Of a stretch of 64,000 nucleotides of DNA, positions 46,771 to 59,866 are shown one piece after another (position 1 is the stretch's first letter; each line of letters starts with the position of its first letter). The position numbers and the translations under genes are program-made. Under the pieces are notes generated by a model. It was given only the letters and a program-made list of their open reading frames with translations. It searched no databases and was not told where the DNA came from. The stretch is from Topomyia yanbarensis (lineage: Eukaryota > Arthropoda > Insecta > Diptera > Culicidae), in assembly GCF_030247195.1 (NCBI RefSeq), contig NC_080671.1, forward strand, positions 12,539,343 through 12,603,342, in the 5' to 3' direction.

Positions 46771-49685
46771 TGTAGAGTTGCGCAAAGGCGCAACCGAATC
46801 CGAATAAACGACAAACGGACCAAAACATTGACAAAAACTAGTTAATTCCTTAAAAAAGGATAAGAAAATGAAACATGACGAGACGTGTATAGATCCCCTC
46901 AACACCAAACTATGTGGTCAATCTGAACTATACCGCAGCTAACCGTTCTATAAAACTGTAGCTTATTTTCTTTCCCTTTTCTCAAATTCGGACAAACGAA
47001 CTGTAGTAATTGGGACAAATAACCTCTTTAAACTAATTAGGACACATTCCTCTAAAATGAACGAGGTTTTATATGCTTGAAATTTTTGACAGTTGCGTGT
47101 TTCACTGAGTGCACCATTTTCAGAAATTCTAGCAAAATCGTCTTAGAGAACTAACTAACAGTAAAAGTAGAAGACATCAACGAGTCCACCGAAGGGATAA
47201 CCAGAAACTAAATGATGTAAGTCTTTCTATACGCTCGCAATAACAAGATTTCTAACATACACTAACAAGATCACCTCAGTAAATTGTGTGGCTAATCAGC
47301 AATGTACCGCAGCTAATCGTTCTTCAAGTCTTTAATTTGTGATGGGTTCCTTATCTCATACGCAACACATTTCAAATATACTAATTAAGACATGTAATTC
47401 CTCTAAAATGAACATGTTCTTCCAACGGATCTCAATGAAAACCAACTCCAAAGCTAGAATGCTTGAATGCTTTTGTTATGCTATTTCGGGATTACAACCA
47501 ACTTCGCTAATGATGGGTTTTACAGCCAACAAGAAATACGATGCATCTAAACGTGGCGAAACCGCGCAGTCTGTTGTCCATCAAAATGACAGCACTCGGA
47601 TGTGTACGGTAGCTTCCACGCGAAATCAAACGTGAACTACTACACCATTCCATCAACTAGCAGTGATGCGATCGTAAATGTTATTCTCGTAGTTATTAGT
47701 TTGGCCTACATTGCCGTATACATACCCCCATAGCGCTAAAGCATGCACGAGTTGAAACTTGCTGTTTTTTTTTTTGAGCCAGTAACATCGAAGATTCTGT
47801 TGATGAAAATGGCAACTGTTGATACTATGTAACGTAATCCGTTTGGGCATCTCGAAATACAACAAAGCGATCGGGCATATTCGCCACATGTGTTTATAAC
47901 TGACGAAATCGTTTTCCTGTCTCGAAATAGAACGAATGCAATGGCAACATTGAAATGCAAGCAGTCGAACAGCTACCAACAGTGCGGATCACGTGAGATG
48001 AGTTCTGCGAAAAACTTCAGCACCCTATGACATAATACGAAGAGATGATTATCATGGGCCATTGATTGCAAAGGTCGCTGATAATGATGGAATATAGTGA
48101 TTATAAGATAAACAACACAACAAAGCAAAATGACTGCGTTGACCTTAAATCATAATGTAGACATTGAAAAGATTCGTGTTCAGCGGAACTGACATATTAT
48201 AAACCAAGACGAGTAAATCAAATAAACGGCTTTATGGTAAAAGTGAATATATATTACTTTGATCGACCGAAGCCGTTTAGAATTTATGATTATGTTTCAT
48301 TATAGAGAAGTTATAATGTGGCAAAATCGATTTAGAAGGACCAATGCCAAAGTCAACAATCTTAAAATGTGCATGCTGGAAAATGATCTGATGCTGAAAT
48401 CAATCAAATTTATGGCTACATTTTGATATCTCTTCTAATGTATCTAGTGGATCAGCAAACAATTAGTAAAGGTGAATGAACTGTTAGTACTAGTATCGAA
48501 ACATAACTAAACGGCACACTCCCCTCTGCATTAATAAAGCCATAAAAACGTTAAAAATTGTTGCCCCAATTTGCAAGCACCGACCATTTATCGCACTACC
48601 CAGGGGACCACCTGTCGATAATAATGTTCACCCGGTCACGCAAAAGCTAATAATTAGCCGATTGAACACGCACACACATTCAGTCGAGTCGAATGGGCCG
48701 AAACTAATTAGCAATAAATCGCGGACAGCATACCTTTCAGGTCGGTAGGTACACATGGGCGGAGCACGGTGCAAGTATCGATCCACTTATCTGTTTGCCG
48801 GTGCGTTTTTCGCGCGGAAGATCCACTTTTGCACACTGCTGTAACTGCGAATTCGATAAAAATAGACTAAACATATCGCGTACAATATTCAATTTTTGTT
48901 GTTGCGTGTAGATTAGTATTCAACGATTGCAAAGTGTTTATTTTCACTTTTTCACCCACCCACGGAGTGCGCCGGTTGCGCGCGAAAAATCTAAATATTT
49001 GTACATTTAATTTCTCTTCGTCCTCGGCGAGTCGTATTAGGTATGTACCTGCTAACAGCAGGTCGGCGTTTCACTTTTTCCAGCTCGAAATAGTACCTAG
49101 GGTAGATGATAGCTTACTAATATCATTATTCAAGTAGCCACATTATTTCATCGATTACTTATTAGTGTTCAATAAACAAATTTCGCTTTCATCGGTATCG
49201 ATAAGTTTGCTTGTCAATGCGCTTAACAGAGATAGCGGGCGTTGTTCTAACTAATGTGTTCAAATTAAATATTAAAGGGGCTAAGATGATTTATGGAACA
49301 TAGAAATCCTACTCGTTGGCGTTCGTACTATGAACATATCACATGAAAGTGCAAATCGTGGTCGTCGTCGAAGAAGCAACAAGTCAACCACACGCCATCG
49401 CACAGTGGGATAGATTCTCTTGCGGACGAAGTTCATAAAATATGCATATTTATTGTCAAATTATTTTTGCTTGTGAGTATCAGTGTATAATTTAACTCCC
49501 TCGGCATGATACTGTACCTTGATGTGGCCCGGGGGCTTTCCCACCAAAGCAGTATTACAGAGATTATATCACATATTTTGGGATACGATTAATTTCTTTT
49601 TAGTTAAGCTACATTGTGATTGGCGACCTTTATTATCCACTGCCATGGTCAAATAATATACAATGTGGGTTTAGGGCACCCTTCT
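46771..49685. other. Unassigned region with a diverged TTAA-MITE copy
   Basis: 47095-47150 (CACTGAGTGCACCATTTTCA, then CTAGCAAAATCGTCTTAG) is a diverged copy of the interior of the MITE at 20199-20329. Frames at 47339-47635 and 47653-47979 have no recognisable domain. 48580-49200 is GC-richer and free of transposon wording. A stretch near 49500 is unremarkable. Confidence 0.35.
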
Positions 49686-49734
49686 TTTATTGCTATATTT
49701 TAAATTAGATCCATACTAACACTCACCAGCACAA

Positions 49735-51415
49735 ATTGCTTATACTCTCATATACACTCACAATATCTAATTCCTAACGTACAAACGTTGCCTTCGCGAT
49801 AACACAAACATGGTCACAAATGCGAACGCCCGCGATCTCGCCAATATTCAAACAACCCGGTAATTAAGTGAACGTTTGCACCAAAAAATTTACTAACGCG
49901 GTCTCAAGTACAAACCCGCCGCTCGCGCAATTAAGAATCGGTCACGTCCGGAAGTCTCTTCCCTTGATCCTAGCAGGCTAAATTCATGCCTTCTGTAGGA
50001 CCAATAGAAATAAAAACTAGACAAGAAGTCCACGCACGATCATTGAAGAACACGCGAACATGCGAATGGTCACACAGTTATAAAAATAATGTGTCCATGC
50101 AAAGTTACATACACACTAGCACACGCGACAAAAACGTCAACATACAAACGCTCGAGTCCTTCGCGATCATCCATGCACAATCACACCCACGATCTCGGAA
50201 ACAGGATAACACCTCGGTCACTAAGTGAACGGTTTAGCACTTATAAATTTACAAATGCGGTCTCAAGAGTGAACCTCTAAATAGCCATGTTCGCGCGGTG
50301 GACCAATCAAAAAGATTATGCTCGTATCCACTAAATTACACGTTCCATGGCGTCATAAAAATCAAATCTATTCACGCGACAAACAAACATACAAATGCTT
50401 GAGTCCTTCGCGATCATTCACGCAACCTACACCCGCGCTCTCGCAGACATGATAACATCCCGGTGATAATATGAACGTGTCAGCACTTATAAACATTCAA
50501 ACGCGGTCTCAAGCGTGAACCTACAATCCCCCGCACTCGCGCGATCTTGAATCGGTCACGTCCGGAAGCGTCGATTCCAGAAGTCTAGATCCATGCCTTC
50601 AATTAAATCAACTAAAAAGAAAGCTCTCATATCCACTGGACAACACGTTCCATGACAGCATGACCGGGAACTCTAGTGATAGTGAGTAACTCACTCCCTG
50701 TCAGAATGTGATCCGTACACCGAAAACTAAATATCATAATAACGGTCCGCGTGGCACATTCACGCGAGCACTTGCGACAAATACGTCAACAAATGAAGGC
50801 TTAAGCTCTTCGCGATCATCTACGCACACCTACGTTCACGATCGCGCAAGCTATATAACACTCCGGTAACAATGTGAACGTTTTAGTATTTACGAAGTTA
50901 CAAAGGCGGTCGCAAACACAAACCCGCAAACGCGCGCGATCATGAATCGGGCACATCCGTAAATCTTTACCCTCCATTCTAGCAACTCAGGTTCATGCAT
51001 TCAGTTATACCAATCAACAACTCAACTAGACAACACGTTCCATGGCGTCATGACTGGGAATAAACCCACTTTGTTCTAGAATTTGAACTGCACACGAAAA
51101 ATTATGCGAAAGACAAACGGTTTTAATATAGAATTTATACACGTGAAGTTACATACACGTTAGGACACGCGAAATACAAACGCACACGCGATCGAACACG
51201 TTAACGTACAAATGCTCGAGCCCTTCGCGATGATACACGCTATCGCGAGTCACTATTACATTCAGAATCACGGCCCGCTACAATTGGCCTAAAGCAGTGT
51301 TTTAGTGGGCGCCAGTCGCCTGTTTCGTCTGCAATTGTAGCGTGTGATTCTAAAGGGGAGCCCTTCTGAGAACCTAGCTCTACAGCTTCAGTTCGACAAC
51401 TCTCGAAAAAAAATT
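49735..51415 (+). repeat. Family X repeat, copy with internal reiteration
   Basis: The phrase CTTCGCGAT recurs at about 49793, 50158, 50406, 50806 and 51224, each followed by similar wording (ACACCCACGATCTCG, TAAGTGAACG, GCACTTATAAA, CGGTCACGTCCGGAAG). The internal unit is therefore about 250-420 bp long and repeated about four times. The 3' end (51260-51415) is the conserved terminal block shared with 770-920 and 7600-7740. The 5' block seen at 4060 and 26075 is absent. No coding capacity is visible. Confidence 0.7.
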
Positions 51416-51880
51416 AAATAATGACTGGAAGTTTTTTATCTGATAATTACATTAAGAACTTAATGTTTTAAGCACCATGGGGACCTTTGGTAAATTGTGG
51501 GAATGGGATCTTGTAACTGATCTCCTAGTTAGGATCTTATAGTTGACAAATTATGTCAACATCAAATAAAATATCTGCATGAAAACATGCACATTGAATC
51601 TGATGAAAAATGGCGTTTTCCGTAGGTTGAACTGGTTATTACCTGAATAGCCCCTGGATTCTGAGGATAAGTTGAAAAATGAGACCACAGGTTACAGACG
51701 TTCATTTATATTTTTCAATAAACTCTTCTGCAATCTGACACTTTTTACTGTATCTCAATAAAAAGTAATAAGAAGAGTTGCCAGACTCCTGACAAGTAGA
51801 TTTCATAAGAATGGAAAACTTCTCACGTCATATTGCTGCGTTATGAACGAAACGAAAAGGTGGCAATATAGTTGCCACTG
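51416..51880. other. Unassigned AT-rich DNA
   Basis: No gene, RNA or structured repeat recognised. Confidence 0.3.
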
Positions 51881-51882
51881 CC

Positions 51883-52745
51883 TTATAAAGGGTTAATAAA
51901 CAATAAAATAAACATTAATTTCGTCAGCCAGGTGTACGTCCATACCATCGTCTCAAGATGATGTGCCACAATATTGATGTTACCGGCGAAGCTAAAAAGC
52001 TGAACAGACTTCCAGAAAACCGTACCACTCGTGTCAATACTCGCTCTTATTATCACACCTTGCCGTAGCCCTCGATCTATTGTCGTTTGTCCGGAAATCC
52101 GTTTTGGGGCACTATATGCAAATTTTCTCAACGAACTTGCTTGCTAACGGTGATTGGCGGCGACAAAAAAATGGGAGAACACCTTCAGCAATGTGATTGT
52201 TCGGTAACTAGTCGCCGCCATCCCGCTTAACATCCTTTTTATAGATGGGACATACTACTTCCTCCATTCAATCCTCAAGTGAAATTTGTTTCTCCCATAT
52301 CTTCAAAACCACCCAGTGGAGTGCTCTAACCAGCGCCTTTCTTCTGCGTTTCAGCAGCTCACATGGCTGTTGATCATTGCCAGCGGTTTTATCAGTCCTC
52401 AATTGTCCGATCTCCTCATGAATCTTAGGCAGATCCGGCGCTGTGAATCTGTTGTCGACTGCGCATGTCCCCAGGCTGATTCTTGCGATACTCTCGTCGT
52501 CTACTGCTATTTCGATGTTCGTCATAATACACTTATTGATAAGCTCACACTCGGTCGTGAGAAGGTATCTCTTCATATGTTGGCACAGCCTTAGCTCGAG
52601 CGATTTACCTACTCCTAGAATTTTCATAACTCTGTACAGATGCTCCATCGCCTGGGTATCCCGATCGATGGTGGGAACATTTGTAATATTGGAGAAGAAA
52701 TTTCCGTTTATTAGAACGTGGTCGATTTGGTTCTTAGTTTGTTAA
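51883..52745 (-). pseudogene. RTE-type non-LTR retrotransposon, endonuclease end to reverse transcriptase, dead copy
   Basis: From the N-terminal side: TKNQIDHVLINGNFFSNITN (about 52680-52740) is the last block of an apurinic-type endonuclease; LTTECELI and IARISLGTCAVDNRFTAPDL fit the linker; KIHEEIGQLRTDKTAGNDQQ then ALVRALHWVVLKIWE is the start of the reverse transcriptase, where RTE elements have QLKxxKAAGxDG; SEDW-like and CPIYKK wording follows in another frame near 52230. After a deletion the next frame (51883-52131) gives GLRQGVIIR, IDTSGTVFWKSVQLFSFAGN and INIVAHHLETM, in which the catalytic F/YADD has become FAGN. Frameshifts, an internal deletion and a lost catalytic pair show the copy is dead. 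Confidence 0.8.
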
Positions 52746-53380
52746 TCAGGTGATCTCAATGGTGACGTTCATGTCGTTGCTGAGGAGATTCACATTCTGC
52801 CGCGGGCTCCAAATTCAAGGATGAAAAATGCCTACTTTTTCTGCGGCTGTAATTTTCCTGCGTACATTCTCACTTATCTTTCGACGCTGCTGTCGTTCGC
52901 TAGTGCAGGACGCCCAGCGCTGTACGGCAGTCTGTAAGCAAACCAGTAACACGACAAAAAATACTGCCCCAGTAAAGCCACCAGACGCGAGCTTTTCTTT
53001 CCTCATGTTACACTTTTAAATATTTTTAATCTATTCAATATTTTTAATCACACGACGACAATGAATGCGGTTCGTTTACGCCACGACCGGCATTAACGCT
53101 TTCGTGTGCGGGCCTCTCCCTTTGACTATGCAGAGAAAAGTGTCTTTGTACAGATAACAAACTTTACTACGCCACACTCTCACCGAGCAGTCGGAGTACA
53201 ACAGCAAAACAAAAATGTATTCTACTGCTGTACGGTAAAATGTACTCGGTTTGGCTACCGTTCTGGCAAGAGCTGTAGTGATGCGTCGCTGTAGCGAGCT
53301 GTACGGCTTGTGCAAATGTAAGTATACCGAAAAAATGTACTATGCTATATTTCACCCAAAGGAGGAAAATTTTGGTAACG
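52746..53380. other. Unassigned DNA upstream of the RTE fragment
   Basis: Part of 52746-53010 might be decayed RTE sequence, but I could not read convincing endonuclease motifs. Overlapping frames on both strands around 53080-53390 have no recognisable domain. Confidence 0.3.
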
Positions 53381-53385
53381 CAAAT

Positions 53386-55158
53386 CACGGTGTATTTATT
53401 AGAACAATTTTATGCAAAAAAATTCAGCATCTTTGAAACTTCGGAATATGAAAGAATGGGCTTTCCCCTTTCATTTGAAACTAAGATCAAAATAATCCGT
53501 CGGGGGGTCCAGAGCAACTTTTTTTTTGAAGTTTTTTTCGTAACAATATAAGTTTTACTACTGGAGATAGTTCATATTTCTGTCCCTAGATGGTGCTTTA
53601 TACATTCGAACAACACTAAAAGTGGGAATTTGATAGAAAATTTAATTGTCTACAAGTTTGTTGATCACTAAAAATTGATCTGAAATCACCCGGAAAAGTT
53701 GTTTAAGATTTTAACAAAGTTATATCTAAGATAGTTTCACACGAGGCCTAGTGATTTGGAAATATGTTTTCTCGCACTTATTATATTAACAAAAAAAAAA
53801 TTGGGTTTAGTGGCATAAAAATATTAGACGAGATTCATTACGTTGACAATTCTAATTGAACTTCTGAAAATGTATGGTTACAAGGGTTTGCTTACATTTA
53901 TGTTTTGTTACACGGGTGTTTTAGAAAGGACCATACATCGTATAATTTAGGTTATGATCGCTTAAGTCAGCTATTATAATTCCGTTCAAGACGAAATGTT
54001 GGGACACACCGTTTCTAGTTTAACGCAAACCATAGCAGTAACTGTCCAAATTAGTGGCTAGTGTGAAATGATTTATTCAAATTTTCTCCGCAAAGCATAT
54101 TGTGGCAGTTGGATTTTACGGCCATTTCCTATCAATTATGCGAGATATCGTTACCAAATTGATCCTAGATTATGCGATATGTATTACTTTTGAAAACAAA
54201 ATATGATTTGAGTACAACAATAACCTTATATACATAGAAGTCCTAGAATATATCCCAAAAAAAAATTATCTTGATCCAAAAACTCAAAGTTTTTTGTTCA
54301 CTGTTTGTCACATTGAGTTAATTTTGAAAACGGATAATCAGCGTTTTGAACCAAGCGTTGCAATGGAATCCGCGAAATATTGCAATGGTGCGTTAAAGTT
54401 TCATTGAGTTTGTTCAAATATAAAGGTTGAAGTTCAGGACAAGTCAATTTTATACGAAGATGCTAACAGAGTAGGAGATTCATGTAAGAATAGTTATCAG
54501 TCATCACTGAAAACAATCGAAAAAATGAAGAAGATGGCATACATAATTGAAAAAGCTGTTTCTGCGGGAGGAATCACTTACCATCATGGAGAAGAATATT
54601 AATATCATACTAGTTTGGTCAACACTTATCTAAAACTTCTCATCCCAAAAATATGAATGGTGCCCTGTATCAGGGAATTAAAATTTTCAGCTAAAAGTTG
54701 ACTTTCCAAGCTCTCAAATTCCGCTGAATTCACTATTGAACTAAACACAACTATTTGGCAAATAAAAAAAGTGCTTGTGAATTAACAAACCACTAGGTCT
54801 TCTGTGAAACTAACTTAGACTTAGAATTCGCTAAAATATTAAACTACTTTTCGGGATAATTTCACATCGGTTTTTAGTTGGTAACAAAGTTGTAGACAAT
54901 TAAATAATCTATCAGATTCTTACTTTTAGTGTTGTTCGAATGCCTAAAACACCATCTAGGGGCAGAAATATGAACTAGTTCCATTGTAAAATCTATGTTT
55001 TCACGAAAAAAAACTTCAAAAAAAAAGTTGCTCTAGACCCCCCGACGGATTATTTTGATTTTGGTTTCAAATGAAAGGGGAAAGCCCATTCTTTCATATC
55101 CTGAAGTTTCAGAGATGCTGAATTTTTTTGCATAAAGTTGTTAAAAAAAGACACCGTG
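53386..55158. mobile_element. Large palindromic element 4, 1773 bp
   Basis: Inverted arms of about 420 bp (53386-53810 and about 54735-55158) enclose roughly 900 bp of unpaired AT-rich DNA. Ends are CACGGTGT at the left and ACACCGTG at the right. Mirrored phrases include GGGCTTTCCCCTTTCATTTG and CCGTCGGGGGGTCCAGAGCA on the left. AAAT flanks both sides (53382-53385 and 55159-55162), which may be a 4-bp target duplication or chance in AT-rich DNA. Frames within the arms are chance readings. The transposon class is unknown. Confidence 0.75.
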
Positions 55159-55162
55159 AAAT

Positions 55163-58100
55163 CGGTATGAAAAAAATGTAGTTTACCGGTACCGTTGGCA
55201 TCCCTGTCCAAATGCGTGTAAAATGTATCTTTCTCGTTCTCGGGTCGCGTTCGTGAGGGTAGTACACGTTGAGGATACTGTGGTTGTAGAAATGGCCTTT
55301 GATTCACACACACATCCTTTCGCAGATCGTCTGCTACTTGATTACGCGTTAGCGCATCTTTTTTTTTCAATTTTTTAGCGTTTCGCTCTTAAATCCGGTC
55401 TCATATAATCATTGCAATTAAGTACAATTTTATTCTACCTTTGGGATTTTTTTTGTAATACTCCACCAGCTCCAACTAGAACAATAGTAGCGGAAGCTGG
55501 TGCAGCTTATTGGTTTTATCGCTTCGTTTTTTATCCGTACCGTACTAACATATCATTCCCGTGCCATTACGGCCAATCAGTTTTGTCAAGATTTAGCGTT
55601 GTTGATTGTTCTCTGGAGACCATTTTTCCGGTTTTTATAGGCGAACAATATTTGGCATGGGACAATCAAGTCACTGCCCTCAGTGGATTTCAGTATCTTT
55701 GTTGTATTTCGCCTTCTGTTTCAAAAAACATTCCCGCCGATTGTTGGTCTGCTGGATGATTGCGGTTCTGCTGCTTTTGTTCTACCGCTGAGAATCCTTC
55801 CTGGTTAGGGCTCGAAAGAGTAATGAATGTAGTACTGCAGCCGTTCTAATTTTTATTCCGACCTTATTCTTTCGACTAAATTACTCGGCGAAATGACCCG
55901 CTCCCCTCAAAATAGACTTGCAAAACAGCGAATTTAAATTCAACTTGTTATTATATAATTTGCAGTCTCTAGGAATTGTCTCCTAAATTTTTGGGATATA
56001 TATTGTTGAGAATCAAAAGATTCTCGGTTTGGACCTGCATTCTTCGATTATCTGCTGTTTCGAGCCGTTGGAGTGGAGAGTCTCTTAAAGAACTCTTGAA
56101 ATTATGAATTCTGTTTGTCAAAGATACATTAGAGTGTAAGTCTTCACCGATATTAATTTGTGCAACAATACCAATCGATTCGGCAACACCAGATATCAAA
56201 ATGGATAGGCCATGCGGATTTCGTATTCTAATATAATATGTACAATATTGAAAAATCTGCAAAATTGACAGGTACGCGAAAAAGTGAAAAACTCCCTTTT
56301 GGTGAGAATAGATGAAAGCTGAAGAAGAGAGCTAAAGAAAATATGTAATAAAGATTAGAGAATCACAATACATAATTTTAGAATTTTAGGATTAATCACT
56401 AGACTCTGGCAACCAAGAAATTTGATACCCACCTGGCTTATGATTATTTTATTTGTTCACTTTCCCAAATGTGCTCCTAACTGAATCACCATAGGGATTT
56501 TGTTTTGTTTCCCACCAAAGACATTTTCCAAATGAGCCGATGGTTTGAAAATTGGATCCATGGAAGAATTTCAACAAAAAAACACAACGCTATATCCCAC
56601 CTGGATCGGCCACAACGTTGGTGAAGCCGAATCGTGTGTTAGTCATAAGGATGAGCCAAACTACGCGAAGCTCTTCCCATCATCGACAAAGGCTCAGTAA
56701 TCGCGAGCAAAGAGATTCCACCCGGTGTGGTCATCAATCCAGCCGACAGTCGTAAAATTAATTTATTCACGTTTATACGATGAGAAAGCCATTCGCGTTT
56801 TACGAACATGCAATATTTATGTTTTCGCATCACACGATTGCGCATAAAACAAACATCATCACCATCAACTTCATCACAAACGCGCCTCAGCACACGTGTT
56901 TTTTTGCTTCTTTTAATGCCGTTACTGCTCTCTGTTCCATGCTAAATCTTGCGTCCATTTGGCATGTGTTTTATGGATCTTCATTCCTTTCGCGTCCCTC
57001 CACTCGTTTTATTTCGCCGCGTTTCAAAGACAGTTTGAAAAAGATAAAAGAGCAACAACAACAACAACCGTCGAACGCTACAAAATGCAACTTTCCATTT
57101 CACCGGCTGTCCAATGGCACTTCACACTGCACTGCACTGACTCCGGTGACCGTCCTTCATACAGGGCTCTAATATAGGTCACCTCGCGCACTAATGCAAC
57201 TTTCTCTCGTTACATTCTGCAAAGACCAGCTAGGCCACCTCCGAAACGAGATCACGCGCGCCATTTCAACCAGATCAATAAACGATCAATTATGAATTTT
57301 CGGAATGGTGAAAATTTGGCGTGCCATTTCTTGACGTTGTTGGAAAATTGCTTTATTGCATGGAGAAGAAAAACCAACGGATGATGCCTCGACGAGCTCC
57401 ACTTTAAACAATTCGTCATTGTGGATCTCGTTTTCTTTGCGAACATAGATTTCGCCTTGCTTATCATTCCTAGCACTATGGATTGAAAAAAAACCCTTTC
57501 TGTGCAACAGCACATTCCTCGTGCAATGATTTTGCAACGGCGGTGATTGACAGATGGTTCATCGGATCACTGACATCGGTTAGTGCATCTACCATTCGCT
57601 TCGAAAAACCGTCCAAAGCGGCAGGCAGCTATACATATTAGTGTTGAAAGAGAAATTTTCTCCCAACCAATTCAGCGAGACGCGATTTGCTGTGTTGTTT
57701 TCTGTTGCCACAATACGTATCGATTGTTAAATTAAAAAACACACCAAAGTGGATTTCAAACTGTTTATAATCGGTCCGACGATGGAAAATCATTTTAATT
57801 GAAGAAAGAAAAAAAATGAATGGCCGATGTTGGTTGGATGCCCGTCGATGAAAGTGGATTTACCAGCCATGCAGCAGTGCCAATCCGTAATGCGTTTGTA
57901 GCTAGAAAGTGAAAACAAACATTGCATAAACAATGCGTGGGAAATGGCTATGGTTGATTGGTGCGAAATAAAGTGTTTTTTTTGTTTCGTACCGTTCCAA
58001 GTTACTGGATCTTGGGCGTTCCCGTCGAATCGATTACTAGCTTAACAGAATTGAGGTGTCGTCAGCAAATGGAAAACGCTATTATAATCGTGAGAAACCA

Positions 58101-58975
58101 TTGAGAGTGGACGGTAACAACAACGGTCGTAGATTGCCTCCTTGTGGTATACCAATAAATTTCAGTATAAAACATTTAATATTTTCTCTCACTCATTCGC
58201 ATATGTCTAAAATCTTGTTAAAATAAGGCAAAATTGTTTTAAGTTAAAAATGTGCGTTTCAAAAAAATATAGCAGCCTTATGCTTAATTATGGGAATTCC
58301 CGATAAAAACCAGAAACTATGAAATCGAAATTAGAGCTCGTTGAAAAGTAATAAGCCTCGAGCTAAATATGAACTATCAAATGCATTTTATATGTAGATG
58401 GATTGAGCCGGATCACCAGCATTCGGTAGCGGGTTACAACCACCTTTGAAACCATATCATTACAAGTATAACAGGTGGCGGCGGGTGTTCGCGTAATTAG
58501 AGATACTCGTTGCAGGTTCGAAGGTTCTATAATGAGACAGCTTTAATATTAACATGTCATCTGTCGTCTTCTGGCTAATGAAACGGGAACATATCGATCT
58601 CGTTTTGACGAAATATTGGCATGGATTTTTCTCTTAATAACAACTGTTAATGATTTTTCATTTATCTCATTAGCAAGGGTGACACACTATTTTCTTAATT
58701 ATTTAGCCTTCAATCAATGAGTTACGTTTATATCGGTATAAATATCTTTGCTTCGTATGATCTTAAATAAAACGAAGAAGAAAAAATGTGGTTGAGCGAA
58801 GCAAAAATTCGAATAGTGCGACCCATATTTTGTCCTATCCTTTGTATTGCAGACACTACTCTAATTAATGAATTCGAATGTACGAATAATACGATGAATA
58901 CGCTGTGTGTGATGAATAAGAATTCTTCCGTCCAAATTGTGACGATATTGTAACATGGGAGCTAATAACTAAAGA
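55163..58975. other. Unassigned region
   Basis: No gene recognised. 55430-55800 is GC-richer; on the minus strand it contains CCTATAAAAACCGG (around 55628-55641), a TATA-like sequence without a clear initiator. A CAACAACAACAACAACC run lies at about 57053-57069. Frames at 56552-57177 and 57252-57537 overlap on several frames and show no domain. Confidence 0.3.
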
Positions 58976-58992
58976 AAAACCAAGTTCAATCA

Positions 58993-59306
58993 GGCAAAAT
59001 TCCCAAACGGGAATTTTTTTGGGGGCGTCCAAATTTTGTGCATAAAGACACAAGACCCAACATAATGCATGGTTTTTTAGTGTTTCGGATGCTCCTCGTC
59101 AGTAACTAACACCAACTTAATGCTAATTAGAGCTTTCTATCGAGACATCACTCGGTACTAGTCAGCTGTTTAGCGTTCACGCAAGACGTGTGACTTTTTC
59201 AATTTTAGTGTCAAGCGCCAATTTGGTGCTGGTTTGGACTTATCTAACTAGCATTAAGTTGGTGTTAGTTACTGACGAGGAAAATCCGAAACATTAAAAA
59301 ACCAAA
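58993..59306. mobile_element. Family H palindromic repeat, copy 2, with 12-bp flanking repeats
   Basis: CAAGTTCAATCA flanks the segment (58981-58992 and 59307-59318). Inside, 59071-59130 and 59244-59303 are inverted arms of about 60 bp with few differences, and the middle matches family H copy 1 at 33600-33845 (GAGACATCACT, CGCAAGACGTGTGACTTTTT, GTCAAGCGCC). Each arm holds CTGACGA, a GGA-UCC hairpin and GAAAC, resembling a hammerhead core, but GUH after GAAAC is missing. The flanking 12-mer has the same length as that around the Penelope-like insertion at 28799. Confidence 0.6.
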
Positions 59307-59778
59307 CAAGTTCAATCAACAAATCTTGCATCGATCATTCCCGACTTTGCCACTGAAAACGCCCAAAACGTAAAATACACCCCGCTTGCCAAGATGACAC
59401 AACCTGTTTCTGCGATTTCACTTGAGCCGCTCTCGCACGGCAAGGTTTTTCATAAATCTTCCATTTAAATCAATTTAGTCGTACGGCAAACCACCATACA
59501 CCGCAAATACCTACTTCAAGGTTGAATGTGTGCAAATATTTTATGCTGCCTGCATTTGCGGTTAGCTCGTTTGGTCACAGTTTACATTGGCCGTCTAGAC
59601 CGGCTCCATCCCCGTATCGTCGAAGCACTATAATACTCGTACACTATACACACATATCGGGTACACATATACCGGAGCGCGCTGATTTGCCCCTGACTTC
59701 CTTCCCTCAATTTGTGCAAAGTATAAACACACTGATCACTGGCTGACTGTGCTGGATGTTGTATCTGGTACAACTTTC

Positions 59779-59866
59779 AAATCTAATGCGTGCGTTTATT
59801 TTTGCTTTCAGACTATAAAACAGCCTCGCTTTCGTTGTTTTGGTTGGCTACATCCCCGAAACGGGC
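59779..59866 (+). promoter_or_regulatory. Candidate splice acceptor and short exon
   Basis: TCTAATG (59781-59787) resembles an insect branch point and TTTATTTTTGCTTTCAG ends at 59810. The next 56 bases are open in one frame and are followed by GTAAAA at 59867. The donor is mediocre; no product is recognised. Confidence 0.25.

Noticed and set aside
53382..55162. Firm transposon class from the AAAT flanks of the fourth palindrome
   Set aside because: A 4-bp A/T repeat is expected often by chance in this composition, so the class is left open.
55412..55759. 115-codon frame and a minus-strand TATA-like sequence, considered as a histone-type promoter region
   Set aside because: No histone coding sequence or initiator could be found on either side, and the protein reading has no known motif.
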